Positions 9,645-19,819 are shown, counted from the stretch's first letter. The stretch is 51,739 nucleotides of DNA from Porticoccaceae bacterium (GCA_018654575.1 JABILI010000084.1:1-51739), one strand, 5' to 3'. Notes: generated by a model not told the origin, from the sequence alone. A program made the numbers and translations.

Positions 9645-10475
9645 ATGCTCATGAAATTCACTAAGATGCACGGCCTCGGAAATGACTTCGTTGTTATTGA
9701 CGCTGTCACCCAAAATGTGCATGTCACAGCCGCCATGGCCAAACGCCTTTCAGATAGGCATTTAGGTATCGGTTGTGATCAAGTGCTTGTTGTCGAGCCG
9801 CCTTCAGATAAAACGCTAGACTTCGACTACAAAATATTTAATAGCGACGGTGGAGAAGTTGGACAGTGTGGCAATGGTGCGCGATGTTTGGCGCGCTTTA
9901 TTAGGGACCGCCGTTTGTCAGGCAAAGAAACGGTGCAAGTCAAAACGATGAATCGCGTTATCTCCCTGACCATCAACAAAGATAAATTAGTTTCAGTTGA
10001 TATGGGTATACCGGGTTTAGAGCCAAGTGATGTACCCTTCGTTGAGAGCACACGATCGAGCGTTTATGCCATTAATATTAATAACGAACAATTCGACATT
10101 GCCGCTATTTCCATGGGTAACCCTCATGCAGTTCTTTTTGTAGACAATCTCGATAGGGCACCAGTTAATGTGATTGGCCAAGAACTGCAAAGTCATGACA
10201 AGTTTCCAAAGCAAGTTAATGTAGGGTTCGCCCAAATCATAAATCGTCAACATTTAAAGCTTCGTGTATATGAACGTGGTGTTGGTGAGACGCGAGCCTG
10301 CGGCACAGGAGCCTGCGCAGCCGCTGTCGCTGCAATTCAACAAGGATTAATGGATTCTGCGGTACGCGTTGAGTTAACCGGTGGCGATCTTCATATAAAC
10401 TGGCCAGGAGAGGGCCAGCCCCTTATCATGACAGGGTCAGCGGTCACTAGCTATCAAGGACGCATTAAAATATGA
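9645..10475 (+). CDS. dapF: diaminopimelate epimerase
   Basis: Cofactor-independent racemase converting LL- to meso-diaminopimelate for lysine and peptidoglycan. 276 residues from the ATG at 9645 (MLMKFTKMHGLGNDF), chosen over an in-frame TTG overlapping the lysA stop because it matches the family start and has an AGAGA-type ribosome site; an ATG at 9651 is also possible. The two catalytic cysteines are Cys75 (QCGNGARC) and Cys219 (RACGTGACA). The DUF484 gene follows with an ATGA overlap. Confidence 0.97.
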   Translation: MLMKFTKMHGLGNDFVVIDAVTQNVHVTAAMAKRLSDRHLGIGCDQVLVVEPPSDKTLDFDYKIFNSDGGEVGQCGNGARCLARFIRDRRLSGKETVQVKTMNRVISLTINKDKLVSVDMGIPGLEPSDVPFVESTRSSVYAININNEQFDIAAISMGNPHAVLFVDNLDRAPVNVIGQELQSHDKFPKQVNVGFAQIINRQHLKLRVYERGVGETRACGTGACAAAVAAIQQGLMDSAVRVELTGGDLHINWPGEGQPLIMTGSAVTSYQGRIKI

Positions 10476-11173
10476 GTACCGAAAAACCAACCGACATAAG
10501 TGTTAAGCAGGTACGCGGTTACCTTCGAGATCACCCCACTTTCTTTGATGAAAATCCAGACATTCTTGAGACGATGATCGTGCCACATAACACTGAGGGT
10601 GCAGTTTCTCTCATTGAGCGACAGTTAGCTGTATTACGCAGTCGCAACAGCGAAATGAAAGAGCAACTCGACAGCCTGTATAGCGCCGCTCAAGAAAATG
10701 AGATTATGTTTGAAAAGACCAATCACCTAATATCTGGCCTGCTCGAAGCCAATAATCTTGGTGCATTAATAGAGTCTTTATACGAGAGTCTAGCTACAGA
10801 CTATGGTGTTGAAGCTTATAGCTTGACTCTTTTTGGCGATGAAATGAATCTACCTAAGAGTATGGCTCAAATCTCAAGTCCGGATAAAGCCAATAAGGCT
10901 ATTGCTTCGATATTGTTGTCATCTAGGGCGGTATGTGGCCAATTGGGAGCCTCTGAAATGAGCTTTCTATTCGGTGATCATCAAGATGTCTTAGGCTCTG
11001 CGGCCACAGTCGTTTTGGGCCAAGATAGTAAATTAGGTGTTTTAGCCCTTGGTAACAGTGATCCGCATTTTTACCAAACCGGCATGGGTACGATATTCCT
11101 AGATTATCTTGCCGAGGTGCTCAGCCGCTTGCTCCCGCAGTATTTGAAATCGCGGAACAAACGAAAGAAATAA
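10472..11173 (+). CDS. DUF484 (YigA-like) GAF-fold protein
   Basis: 233 residues of the DUF484 family: an N-terminal helical segment (VRGYLRDHPTFFDENPDILE) typical of the family, a coiled-coil-like middle (LIERQLAVLRSRNSEMKEQL), and a GAF-like C-terminal domain. Biochemical role unknown. It starts within dapF (ATGA), so it is translationally coupled. In many gammaproteobacteria the next genes are xerC and a HAD hydrolase; here xerC is absent and the convergent rnr gene abuts directly. Confidence 0.88.
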   Translation: MSTEKPTDISVKQVRGYLRDHPTFFDENPDILETMIVPHNTEGAVSLIERQLAVLRSRNSEMKEQLDSLYSAAQENEIMFEKTNHLISGLLEANNLGALIESLYESLATDYGVEAYSLTLFGDEMNLPKSMAQISSPDKANKAIASILLSSRAVCGQLGASEMSFLFGDHQDVLGSAATVVLGQDSKLGVLALGNSDPHFYQTGMGTIFLDYLAEVLSRLLPQYLKSRNKRKK

Positions 11174-13669
11174 TCAGCTTTTTTTAGGCTCTTTATTTTT
11201 AACCGTTTTTCCCGCATGGGTAGCTTCAGATGACCCTGCTCTGGTTTTTTTAGCACCGAACTTACGTCTCTTAGATGAAGCGGGACTTCCCCTATCATTA
11301 GATGACTTACCTTGTGCCGACTTACTCCGCCCTTTTTGCTTCTTTTTATGCTCAGCCTCCAGTTGATTGGCCTTTGCAAAGACTTTGAGCTTTTTCGTGT
11401 TTTTGCTTTTTCCTGAAAGTTGGGAATCCTCACTTGCAGCATCGTCTAATTCAAAATCAATCTTTCTCTCTTCTAGATTCACCCGAACCAACCGAACACT
11501 GAGTTTTTGTCCTAGGCGGAATATCCGCCCTGTTCTCTCACCAACCATCCGATGATGCGCCGCTTCATGATGGTAATAATCCTTGGGTAATCCTGTCACA
11601 TGGATTAGCCCCTCGACATAGAGATCATCTAACATTACGAACAAACCAAACCCGGTTACAGCACTGACAACCCCTGTGTAGTGTTCGCCTACTCGCTCCA
11701 TTAGATATTCGCACTTCAGCCAATTAACTACATCTCTAGTAGCTTCATCGGCACGACGTTCAGTAACCGATAAATGCTCTCCCACTTGATCTAACCGCTC
11801 TGTGGCGTAAGGGTATATAGTCGCTTGATCAAGAGGCTTAGCACCCTCGGCACGATGAACATTAGGTCGTTTTTTTGGGCTACGGATTAAATAACGAATA
11901 GCACGATGTACTAATAAATCAGCATAGCGCCGAATCGGCGAGGTAAAGTGAGTATAGGCCTCAAACGCTAAACCAAAGTGACCTAAATTATCCGGCTGAT
12001 ACACCGCCTGACTCATTGACCGCAACAATACCGACTGAATAACCGGTGCATCATCACGACCTTTTGCCGAGCGAAGTACACGTTGATAATCTTCAGGTTG
12101 CGGATCCTCTCCGCCCCCCAAACCAATACCCAACTCAGCTAAGAAGTCTCGCACTGACTTCAGGCGATCTTCGCTGGGTCCTTCATGCACTCTGTAAAGG
12201 GCGGGGATATCGACTTTTTCAAGAAATTTTGCCGAACACACATTGGCGCAAAGCATACATTCTTCGATTAGACGATGAGCCGCAGTCCGATCGACTGGGA
12301 TAATCTGACTAATTTTTCGTTGACCATCAAACAAAATTCGAGTTTCTTGTGAATCAAAATCTATTGCGCCGCGCTTCGCTCTGCGTTTGTGTAGAATTTG
12401 ATACAAGTCATGCAAGGCATCTACCTGGGGGGTGATGGCTGCAAATTGTTTCCTAATGCCAGAATCTTTGCTATTGCCTTGTTCGGCAATAAGCTGTGCA
12501 ACCTGGGTATAGGTCATCCGCGCATGCGAATGCATTACAGCTTCAAAAAACTGATATCCAGTAATATCACCTTGGGCATTAATTTGCATCTCACACACCA
12601 TGCACAAGCGATCTTCCGCTGGATTGAGCGAACATAAGCCATTGGATAACTTCTCTGGCAGCATCGGCACGACATGATTTGGAAAATACACTGAATTACC
12701 GCGTTCAGACGCCTCAAGATCAAGCGCCGAGCCAACACTCACGTAATGAGAAACATCAGCAATAGCAACGATTAATCGCCAGCCGCCTCGAGACTGCGGC
12801 TCACAAAATACAGCATCATCAAAATCCCGAGCATCTTCCCCGTCAATTGTTATTAGTGGCGTAGTTCTTAAATCGACCCTAGCGTTGATATCTGTGACAT
12901 GTTTAGGAATTGTGGCTGTTTGGGCAGTGACTTCATCATTCCACTTATACGGTATACCGTAATTACGGATTGACATCTCCACCTCAAGGCCAGGATCAAG
13001 ATGCTCACCGAGAACCTCATTAATCGACCCTACAGGGAGGTTTTTACGAGATGGCGGCTCGATAATATCCACAACAACAATCTGGCCGGGTTTAGCACTA
13101 TTAAGCTTATCCGGTGGAACCATTATGTCTTGGCTCACTCGTGGATTATCAGCGCGTACGAAATGAATACCGCTTTCACTAAAATAACGGCCCACTAGCT
13201 GCAGAGTATTTCTCTCTACCACATCGACTAAACTGCCATCAGGTCGTCCACGTCGATCCCAGCCGGCGATTCGCACAAGTACGATATCGCCATCAAATAC
13301 GCGGCGCATCTGTGTGCTAGAAAGATAAATATCTTCGCCATCGCCTTGAGCTGGCTTAACGAAACCATATCCCTCTGGATGTCCAATAACTCTGCCTTTT
13401 ACTAAATTAAGCTTATCTAAGGTTCCGTAACCATCACAGCGGTTTCTGGCCACTTGACCGTCGCGCTCCATCGCTCTCAAACGCCGACGCATTGCCTCAA
13501 TTTGCTCTTCATCTTCAAGACGTAGAGCCACACAAATTTCTTTGTGGGTGAGAGGACCAACACTTTCGCTTAAGTAATCAATTATAAATTCTCTACTCGG
13601 AATAGGCTTTTCATATTTATCAGCCTCTCTCATCGCAAAGGGATCAGGATTATTCGGTTTTTTACGCAT
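11174..13669 (-). CDS. rnr: ribonuclease R
   Basis: Processive 3'-5' exoribonuclease that degrades structured RNA and helps in rRNA and tmRNA-linked quality control. 831 residues: an N-terminal winged-helix region (about 20-85), cold-shock OB domains (about 85-250), RNB catalytic domain with the metal-binding aspartates D276, D282, D284 and D285 in DGEDARDFDDAV, and an S1 domain (about 665-745). The C-terminal 80 residues are Lys/Ser-rich and low complexity, as in E. coli RNase R. The usual neighbour rlmB is not downstream. Its stop abuts the DUF484 stop; a 215-base leader separates it from the rplS terminator. Confidence 0.96.
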   Translation of the reverse strand: MRKKPNNPDPFAMREADKYEKPIPSREFIIDYLSESVGPLTHKEICVALRLEDEEQIEAMRRRLRAMERDGQVARNRCDGYGTLDKLNLVKGRVIGHPEGYGFVKPAQGDGEDIYLSSTQMRRVFDGDIVLVRIAGWDRRGRPDGSLVDVVERNTLQLVGRYFSESGIHFVRADNPRVSQDIMVPPDKLNSAKPGQIVVVDIIEPPSRKNLPVGSINEVLGEHLDPGLEVEMSIRNYGIPYKWNDEVTAQTATIPKHVTDINARVDLRTTPLITIDGEDARDFDDAVFCEPQSRGGWRLIVAIADVSHYVSVGSALDLEASERGNSVYFPNHVVPMLPEKLSNGLCSLNPAEDRLCMVCEMQINAQGDITGYQFFEAVMHSHARMTYTQVAQLIAEQGNSKDSGIRKQFAAITPQVDALHDLYQILHKRRAKRGAIDFDSQETRILFDGQRKISQIIPVDRTAAHRLIEECMLCANVCSAKFLEKVDIPALYRVHEGPSEDRLKSVRDFLAELGIGLGGGEDPQPEDYQRVLRSAKGRDDAPVIQSVLLRSMSQAVYQPDNLGHFGLAFEAYTHFTSPIRRYADLLVHRAIRYLIRSPKKRPNVHRAEGAKPLDQATIYPYATERLDQVGEHLSVTERRADEATRDVVNWLKCEYLMERVGEHYTGVVSAVTGFGLFVMLDDLYVEGLIHVTGLPKDYYHHEAAHHRMVGERTGRIFRLGQKLSVRLVRVNLEERKIDFELDDAASEDSQLSGKSKNTKKLKVFAKANQLEAEHKKKQKGRSKSAQGKSSNDRGSPASSKRRKFGAKKTRAGSSEATHAGKTVKNKEPKKS

Positions 13670-13885
13670 ATTTTTTTATCGAAAGTAGGGTTAAAGTGAA
13701 CGGTAGGAAGTTACGTTGACCTGATCGCACTCCATCTTTCTTAAGTCTATGCTTTAACAGCCCTTGAGTAAAAGGAATTGTGCTCGGCATATTCGCAATA
13801 CTCCTAATAGTAAGGGCAATCAGGCATAGAGTTCTTTGGACAATAAGCATAGAGCCGATTTACATTTTCCTTGAATATTCGCACA

Positions 13886-13913
13886 CAAAAAAGGCGACCC
13901 TATCAGTCGCCTT
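13886..13913 (-). terminator. intrinsic terminator of the rpsP-rimM-trmD-rplS operon
   Basis: On the minus strand an 8-bp stem (AAGGCGAC with GTCGCCTT) with a 7-nt loop runs into a six-T tract, 23 bases after the rplS stop. It separates the ribosomal operon from rnr. Confidence 0.85.
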
Positions 13914-13936
13914 TCTCGTTGGAAAATGATCAGGAA

Positions 13937-14293
13937 TTAACCTAATTTTTCCTTAATACGTGCTGATCGACCTGAACGCTCACGCAAATAGTATAGCTTG
14001 GCTCTACGAACCGCTCCTCGGCGTTTAACTTCAATACTGTCGACCAATGGGCTATAGGTCTGAAAAGTACGCTCCACACCAATGCCGTTAGAGATTTTAC
14101 GCACAGTGAAGGCTGAATTAAGCTGACGATTACGCTTTGCCAGAACCACACCCTCAAATGCCTGAAGACGTTCGCGCGTGCCCTCTTTTACCTTTACCTG
14201 AACAACCACGGTGTCACCAGGGCTAAAGTCAGGGATTTCTTTACCCATCTGCTCTTTTTCAATCGCAGCGATAATAGATGTTTTATTAGTCAT
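13937..14293 (-). CDS. rplS: ribosomal protein L19
   Basis: Large-subunit protein at the 30S-50S interface. 118 residues from the ATG at 14293, which has a GAGGAG ribosome site; a longer reading to 14332 would add 13 non-homologous residues. [16 protein letters not shown] and the C-terminal [15 protein letters not shown] region are diagnostic. Last gene of the rpsP operon, followed by a clear terminator. Confidence 0.97.
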   Translation of the reverse strand: MTNKTSIIAAIEKEQMGKEIPDFSPGDTVVVQVKVKEGTRERLQAFEGVVLAKRNRQLNSAFTVRKISNGIGVERTFQTYSPLVDSIEVKRRGAVRRAKLYYLRERSGRSARIKEKLG

Positions 14294-14365
14294 TTCTTGC
14301 TCCTCAATTTTCATTGGTTGGTGGTAAACCACCTGATTTAGAGCTCTGTACAGAGAGGATGGACA

Positions 14366-15118
14366 TTATCCTTTGCCATCATCTGCCAGCGCAGCACTCA
14401 CTTCCTTGAGTAATGCCTGTTGCTCTTTAGTAAGCTCCAGGCAATCCAGTAATTCGGGTCTTCTTTGTTGAGTCCGCAATAAAGATTGCTGCAGCCTCCA
14501 ACGTCTAATTCTTTTATGGTCACCTGAGAGTAAAACCTCTGGGACCCTTTCTCCCTCATAAAACTCAGGGCGGGTAAAATGTGGGCAATCCAACAACCCC
14601 TGGGCAAATGAATCTTGCTCTGCCGAATCCTCATGGCCGAGCGCTCCAGGAATTTTCCGGATCAGAGCGTCCAACAAAACCATTGCCGGTAGCTCTCCGC
14701 CACTGAGAACATAATCTCCAATAGACCATTCCTCATCAATCTCAAGCTCAACTAAACGCTCATCGATACCTTCATACCGACCGGCGATTAAAATCAGATT
14801 CTGCTTCTTAGCAAATTGGTTAATCGCCTGTTGGTCTAAAACCTTGCCTTGCGGTGATAAATAAATCACCGATACCTGCCCATCCATCCATTGTTTAGCT
14901 TCCGCTATAGCTCTTCGCAGAGGCTCAATCAGCATTATCATGCCTGGCCCGCCACCATAAGGACGATCATCTACAGTTTGATGCCGATCCTCAGTAAAAT
15001 CTCTCGGGTTAAAGCTAGCCACCTCTACTAAACCGTTTTTAACGGCACGGCCACTTATTCCATAAGCAGTAACCGCTTCAAACATTTCTGGAAACAGGGT
15101 AATGAATGCAATTTTCAT
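14366..15118 (-). CDS. trmD: tRNA (guanine37-N1)-methyltransferase
   Basis: SPOUT methyltransferase making m1G37 next to the anticodon, which prevents +1 frameshifting. 250 residues from the ATG at 15118 (a TTG lies one codon earlier). The trefoil-knot SAM site is seen as [12 protein letters not shown], and the N-terminus [11 protein letters not shown] plus [11 protein letters not shown] are diagnostic. Third gene of the rpsP operon, 28 bases after rimM. Confidence 0.97.
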   Translation of the reverse strand: MKIAFITLFPEMFEAVTAYGISGRAVKNGLVEVASFNPRDFTEDRHQTVDDRPYGGGPGMIMLIEPLRRAIAEAKQWMDGQVSVIYLSPQGKVLDQQAINQFAKKQNLILIAGRYEGIDERLVELEIDEEWSIGDYVLSGGELPAMVLLDALIRKIPGALGHEDSAEQDSFAQGLLDCPHFTRPEFYEGERVPEVLLSGDHKRIRRWRLQQSLLRTQQRRPELLDCLELTKEQQALLKEVSAALADDGKG

Positions 15119-15146
15119 CAATCTTACCTCTGTTACAGGTACAGAC

Positions 15147-15689
15147 TTAAAACTGCGGATCCCAGATCACATCGATCCTTTTAGCCTCTAAGTCCACGTC
15201 CCTCACAAACTGCTTGGTATAGGGAATGGCTCGTTCTTCGCGATCAATAGCTGCGCTATCCCCTTTCACCAGTAACACGTCGTTGGCGCCGGTCTCCATA
15301 AGAGACTTCACTACCCCAAGACTGTATTGCTGATTTTCAAAGTGACTGACAACGGATAGACCGACCAACTGGTGCCAATAAAACTCTGTGTTGTCCAAGC
15401 TAGGCAGAAGTTCTTTTTCTATTAAGATATCCTGATTGCACCATGCTTTAGCCAAATCACGGTCATCAACATCTTTCAAATGAACAACAATACCGTCAGC
15501 GTGACGCTTCCAATCGTCTACAATTAACTTTTGCACACCCTGATCGGTATTAACCCACCAAGGCTGATAATCTAATAAGCCTTCGACTTGGTCAGTATAT
15601 GAGAATATTTTTACCCACCCTCGAACACCAAATACTGATGTTATACGACCAACAACTAGCATTTCTGACGCTTGTTCGCTGCTAGCCAT
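15147..15689 (-). CDS. rimM: 16S rRNA processing protein RimM
   Basis: 30S maturation factor that binds S19 during head assembly. 180 residues from the ATG at 15689 with an AGGTG ribosome site; a GTG two codons earlier is too close to that site. The N-terminal RimM barrel ([21 protein letters not shown]) and the PRC-barrel C-terminal domain ([12 protein letters not shown] ... IPYTKQFV) are visible. Lies between rpsP and trmD as usual. Confidence 0.96.
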   Translation of the reverse strand: MASSEQASEMLVVGRITSVFGVRGWVKIFSYTDQVEGLLDYQPWWVNTDQGVQKLIVDDWKRHADGIVVHLKDVDDRDLAKAWCNQDILIEKELLPSLDNTEFYWHQLVGLSVVSHFENQQYSLGVVKSLMETGANDVLLVKGDSAAIDREERAIPYTKQFVRDVDLEAKRIDVIWDPQF

Positions 15690-15706
15690 AGACACACCTG
15701 CACTTA

Positions 15707-15958
15707 TTAGGCTGCTTGTTTAGCGGCCTCTTTAAGAAGCGCTGATACGCGATCACTAACCTGAGCACCTTGACCCTGCCAGTAACTAGCGCGCTCCAGA
15801 TCAACGCGTAAACGCTCCTCTGCACCACGAGCAATTGGGTTAAAAAAGCCTATACGTTCAATGTAACGCGCATCACGAGCATTTCGTGAGTCGGCAACTG
15901 TAATATGATAGAAGGGGCGTTTTTTAGCGCCGCCACGAGCCAATCTAATTGTAACCAT
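15707..15958 (-). CDS. rpsP: ribosomal protein S16
   Basis: Small-subunit assembly protein, 83 residues, starting [19 protein letters not shown], with the conserved [16 protein letters not shown] segment. First gene of rpsP-rimM-trmD-rplS. The 192-base gap to ffh must contain its promoter, but no convincing -35/-10 pair stands out there. Confidence 0.98.
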   Translation of the reverse strand: MVTIRLARGGAKKRPFYHITVADSRNARDARYIERIGFFNPIARGAEERLRVDLERASYWQGQGAQVSDRVSALLKEAAKQAA

Positions 15959-16150
15959 TTACTAAAATCCTGTGTTCGAGCAGCACTATCGCCAATCTCG
16001 ATGCTTTTACTAGAAAATCCTTTAACTTAAGGAGTCTCTTGAAAGGCGCGGTATGTTACGTCAAAAGAGTTTAAAATGAAACTAATTTCAGGTAAAAATT
16101 TAGCTTTAGTTGTCTAGCCACTCAGGCCTAAAAACCCTCCTAGAGATCAA

Positions 16151-17539
16151 TTAAAATCTGGGAAAACCACCGGGTGGATTACCTTCTCCTGATCCCATCA
16201 TTCCGCTCATACCACGCATCATATTTTGCATGCCCTTACCTTTTATTTTCTTCATCATCTTACCCATCTGCTTATGCTGTTTGAGAAGTCGATTAAGATC
16301 TTGAATGCTAGTCCCCGAGCCCATGGTTATACGCCTCTTACGAGAGCCATTAAGTATATCCGGGTTACTCCGCTCTTTTGGCGTCATTGAGTTAATAATA
16401 CATTCCATGCGCTCAAACTGATTAGATGCATTGGCCTGCTGCGCCATTTGTGCCATATTTCCCATGCTCGGAAGTTTGTCCATCAACCCCGACATGCCTC
16501 CCATATTTTTCATTTGTTGCAATTGGTCACGCAAATCTTCCAAATCAAACCGCTTACCCTTAACCACTTTTTGGGCAAGTTTTTCAGCTTTTTCCTTATC
16601 AACTTTGCGCTCGACATCTTCTATTAATGAAAGTACATCACCCATACCTAGGATTCGAGAGGCAATCCGCTCTGGATGGAAAGGCTCTAAAGCATCTGTT
16701 TTCTCTCCGACCCCAAGAAACTTAATCGGCTTACCAGTAACATGCCTTACTGATAGCGCCGCACCACCCCGCGCATCACCATCAACTTTCGTTAAGATAA
16801 TACCAGTAAGCGGCAGTGCCTGATTAAATGCCTGTGCTATATTGACCGCATCCTGTCCGATCATGGCATCAATAACAAACAATGTTTCTACAGGCTTAGC
16901 AGCGCCATGGATTTCCTTTATCTCTGACATCATCTCGCCATCGATATGCAAGCGGCCTGCCGTATCAACTATTAATACATCAATAAATTGAGTTTTTGCC
17001 GCAGCAATAGCGGCCTTAACAATAGCCACGGGTTTCTGATCTGGCTGGCTTGGAAAGAACTCCGCACCGACCTCTGTCGCCAACATTTTAAGCTGCTCGA
17101 TTGCGGCCGGACGATAAATGTCAGCCGAAACCACCATAACCTTCTTTTTTTCTCGCTCTCGTAAATAGCGGGATAATTTAGCAACCGATGTTGTTTTACC
17201 CGCACCTTGCAATCCAGCCATTAGAATCACTGCAGGTGGTTGAGCGGCTAAATCAAGGGACTCATTACTCTCCCCCATGACATTTTCAAGTTCATTTTGC
17301 ACAATTTTTAGAAATTGCTGCCCAGGATTAAGACTACTATTAACTTCTTGCCCTAGAGCTCTACCTTTTACATGCCCCACAAAATCTTTAACTACCGGCA
17401 GAGCGACGTCCGCCTCAAGAAGAGCCATCCGCACTTCGCGCAATGTTTCTTGTATGTTTTTTTCACTAAGACTACCTTTACCCGATATTTTTTTAAGACT
17501 TTGGGCAAGACGATCACTCAAATTTTCAAACATAGCCAT
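16151..17539 (-). CDS. ffh: signal recognition particle protein Ffh
   Basis: GTPase that binds 4.5S RNA and signal sequences and delivers ribosomes to FtsY at the inner membrane. 462 residues: N domain (1-95), G domain with P-loop GLQGAGKTT at 109-117 and DTAGR, then a Met-rich M domain from about 300 with the GSRKRR-containing RNA-binding helix and a Met/Gly-rich tail. The ATG at 17539 has GGAAGG upstream; an ATG two codons in is an alternative. Divergent from ypjD, the conserved gammaproteobacterial arrangement. Confidence 0.97.
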   Translation of the reverse strand: MAMFENLSDRLAQSLKKISGKGSLSEKNIQETLREVRMALLEADVALPVVKDFVGHVKGRALGQEVNSSLNPGQQFLKIVQNELENVMGESNESLDLAAQPPAVILMAGLQGAGKTTSVAKLSRYLREREKKKVMVVSADIYRPAAIEQLKMLATEVGAEFFPSQPDQKPVAIVKAAIAAAKTQFIDVLIVDTAGRLHIDGEMMSEIKEIHGAAKPVETLFVIDAMIGQDAVNIAQAFNQALPLTGIILTKVDGDARGGAALSVRHVTGKPIKFLGVGEKTDALEPFHPERIASRILGMGDVLSLIEDVERKVDKEKAEKLAQKVVKGKRFDLEDLRDQLQQMKNMGGMSGLMDKLPSMGNMAQMAQQANASNQFERMECIINSMTPKERSNPDILNGSRKRRITMGSGTSIQDLNRLLKQHKQMGKMMKKIKGKGMQNMMRGMSGMMGSGEGNPPGGFPRF

Positions 17540-17573
17540 ACAAATTTTCCTTCCTGATTCTTCACAGGCATAT

Positions 17574-17582
17574 ATTATAGCA
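17574..17582 (-). promoter_or_regulatory. extended -10 promoter for ffh
   Basis: Minus-strand TGCTATAAT: a perfect -10 hexamer with the TGn extension, which offsets the lack of a recognisable -35. The expected 5' leader is about 28 bases. Confidence 0.5.
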
Positions 17583-17656
17583 ATATTTAGTCGCTACCCT
17601 TCACCCCGTAAGCGGAATATGCCACACTCTAGCTATATTTTTTGCGATCTCTAACC

Positions 17657-18451
17657 ATGCTTACGTCCATTAGTGGCTTTGCCGCAGTAGCCATTTATAT
17701 AGGAGGATTCATCTACCTCCTAAGGCAGTTGATCAAAGGCCCAAATTTTAATCCATCTCTGCTAAAAATAATGGCTACAGTAGCCATAACTTTGCATGGC
17801 ATCTGTGCTGCACGCCTACTATTTACAGACAATGGCCTAGATCTGAGTTTACTGAAAACTATTGCGCTCATCGCCTTCGTTATTAATGCAGTGGTTTTTG
17901 TGAGTGGTCAGAAAAAGCCACTTCATACTATGTATTTAGCACTATTCCCAATTTCTGCTATTAGCCTAATCGCTGCCCTGTCTACCCCAAGCACAAAGAC
18001 AGCAGCCTTTATGTCACCCTATATCCAGGGTCACATATTAATATCTATATTAGCTTATAGTCTGCTAGCAATCGCGGCACTACAAGCCTTGCTCACGGGC
18101 TATCAAAACTGGCAACTCAAGCATAAACACCAAAATTTACTGATGCGGACGTTTCCTCCATTACAAAGCATGGAAACATTCTTATTCGAACTTATTTGGA
18201 CAGGAGAGATTTTTCTAAGCCTTTCGCTAATCAGTGGTTTTTTATACTACGAAGATCTATTTGATCAAAAGCTAATCCATAAAGTCACCTTAAGCTTGAT
18301 AGCTTGGAGTGTATACGCCGCTCTATTATGGGGCCGTCACAATCGAGGCTGGCGTGGAAACAAAGCGATCCGCTGGAGTTTGGTTGGGTTTATTGCAATT
18401 TTAATGGGCTATATAGGCAGTAAAATTGCATTAGAATTCGTCCTCGTTTGA
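17657..18451 (+). CDS. ypjD: YpjD (CcsA-like) inner-membrane protein
   Basis: 264 residues and about eight hydrophobic segments; family of cytochrome c assembly-like (CcsA/HemX-type) membrane proteins. The C-terminal WGRHNRGWRG motif followed by a last membrane helix is characteristic. The ATG at 17657 is preferred over a TTG at 17642, although neither has a clear ribosome site. The gene pairs with the divergent ffh and the downstream CorB/CorC-like gene, as in E. coli. A role in magnesium homeostasis with the neighbour has been proposed for relatives; here it is inference from context. Confidence 0.88.
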   Translation: MLTSISGFAAVAIYIGGFIYLLRQLIKGPNFNPSLLKIMATVAITLHGICAARLLFTDNGLDLSLLKTIALIAFVINAVVFVSGQKKPLHTMYLALFPISAISLIAALSTPSTKTAAFMSPYIQGHILISILAYSLLAIAALQALLTGYQNWQLKHKHQNLLMRTFPPLQSMETFLFELIWTGEIFLSLSLISGFLYYEDLFDQKLIHKVTLSLIAWSVYAALLWGRHNRGWRGNKAIRWSLVGFIAILMGYIGSKIALEFVLV

Positions 18452-18541
18452 GGCCGATCACTAATCTAGACGAAAAGCCAGTTGCCAAAACTAAAAAAGT
18501 AATTCAACATAACTGTCCTTAATGTTAATGGATACTAATAC

Positions 18542-19819
18542 TTGGACGGCTCACACCCCCTAGCCTTGTGGTCAGCACTCATAGTTTTGCTACTTATATC
18601 GGCTTTTTTCTCCGGATCAGAAACCGGAATGATGTCTCTAAATCGTTATAGACTTAGACACCAACGAAAAAAAAGTGCCGGTGCCCGAAGAGCAGCAAAG
18701 TTGCTGGCAAAACCAGACAAGCTGATTGGCCTGATATTAATAGGCAACAACTCGGTGAACATCCTCGCTGCGATCATCGCCAACATGTTAGCTATTATTT
18801 ATGTTGGTAAAGAGGCAGCCCCATGGGTGGCCACAGCATCTTTAACCATCTTAGTGCTGGTCTTCTCCGAGGTCACTCCAAAAACAATTGCCGCCCAAAA
18901 CCCTGAATGGTTTGCGTTTAAAGCCAGTCATATCCTCAAACCTCTCCTACAGCTATTCTCTCCCCTTGTCTGGGTGGTGAATACGCTAACGAATGGCATG
19001 GTGTCACTTTTAGGCTTCGATCCAAAAAAGGACCGTGATGACGGACTGGACACAGAGGAACTCAAATCATTAGTCGACATCTCAGGCCATAAACTATCCG
19101 ATAGCCATCAAGGAATGTTAAAGGGAATCCTGGACCTTGAAAATACTACTGTCGAAGACATAATGATCCCACGTAACGAAGTCAAAGGTTTAGACCTAGA
19201 AGAGAATATAGATGATCTGATGAACGCTATACTTGATTCAGAGTACACGCGCCAACCAATCTATGAGGGGGATATTAATAATATAATTGGTATTTTCCAT
19301 GGCCGGAAAGCAAATCACCTTTTGCGCTCAAAAAACGTAACTCATAGCGCCATTAAACGCTTTGCCGAGGAAGCCTACTTTATTCCCGAGAGCACGACCC
19401 TAACCAAGCAATTACTTAACTTCAGACAAACCAAGAATCGATTTGCAATCGTGGTCGACGAATATGGCGAAATGCAAGGCCTGGTAACCCTCGAAGATAT
19501 TCTTGAGGAAATCGTTGGGGACTTCACCACGAATACCGCTGATGAGGTGGAAGAGGTCATTGCAAGAAGTGATGGGAGTTATGAAATAGATGGTGCCGCA
19601 ACTATTCGAGAGATCAACAAAGCCACCGGCTGGGCTCTTCCCTCTGATGGGCCAAAAACCCTGAACGGACTAGCGCTGGAGCAATTACGAAGTATTCCTG
19701 ATGGCAATGTTAGTTTTTTAGTCGGAGATTATCGGTTTGAGACCGAAAAAATCAATGGCACCATGGTCAAAAAGGTCTGTGTTACTCGCATGCGTATTAA
19801 AAAAGAGCCTGAGGACTAA
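18542..19819 (+). CDS. CNNM/CorB-type transporter-associated protein (DUF21-CBS-CorC_HlyC)
   Basis: 425 residues, YfjD/CorB-like. The DUF21 membrane domain (about 5-190) starts with FFSGSETGMMSLNRYRLRH; a CBS pair (about 205-325) includes EYGEMQGLVTLEDILEEIVGD; and a CorC_HlyC domain (about 340-420) closes the protein. Relatives act in magnesium efflux or resistance at the inner membrane. An in-frame TAA four bases upstream of the TTG at 18542 forces a non-ATG start, and the preceding ATGs are out of frame. The last codons overlap the convergent DUF1289 gene by four bases. Confidence 0.9.
   Translation: MDGSHPLALWSALIVLLLISAFFSGSETGMMSLNRYRLRHQRKKSAGARRAAKLLAKPDKLIGLILIGNNSVNILAAIIANMLAIIYVGKEAAPWVATASLTILVLVFSEVTPKTIAAQNPEWFAFKASHILKPLLQLFSPLVWVVNTLTNGMVSLLGFDPKKDRDDGLDTEELKSLVDISGHKLSDSHQGMLKGILDLENTTVEDIMIPRNEVKGLDLEENIDDLMNAILDSEYTRQPIYEGDINNIIGIFHGRKANHLLRSKNVTHSAIKRFAEEAYFIPESTTLTKQLLNFRQTKNRFAIVVDEYGEMQGLVTLEDILEEIVGDFTTNTADEVEEVIARSDGSYEIDGAATIREINKATGWALPSDGPKTLNGLALEQLRSIPDGNVSFLVGDYRFETEKINGTMVKKVCVTRMRIKKEPED

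Noticed and set aside
13662-13850. 62-codon ORF in the rnr leader
   Set aside because: No family resemblance, no ribosome site, and it runs into the rnr start.
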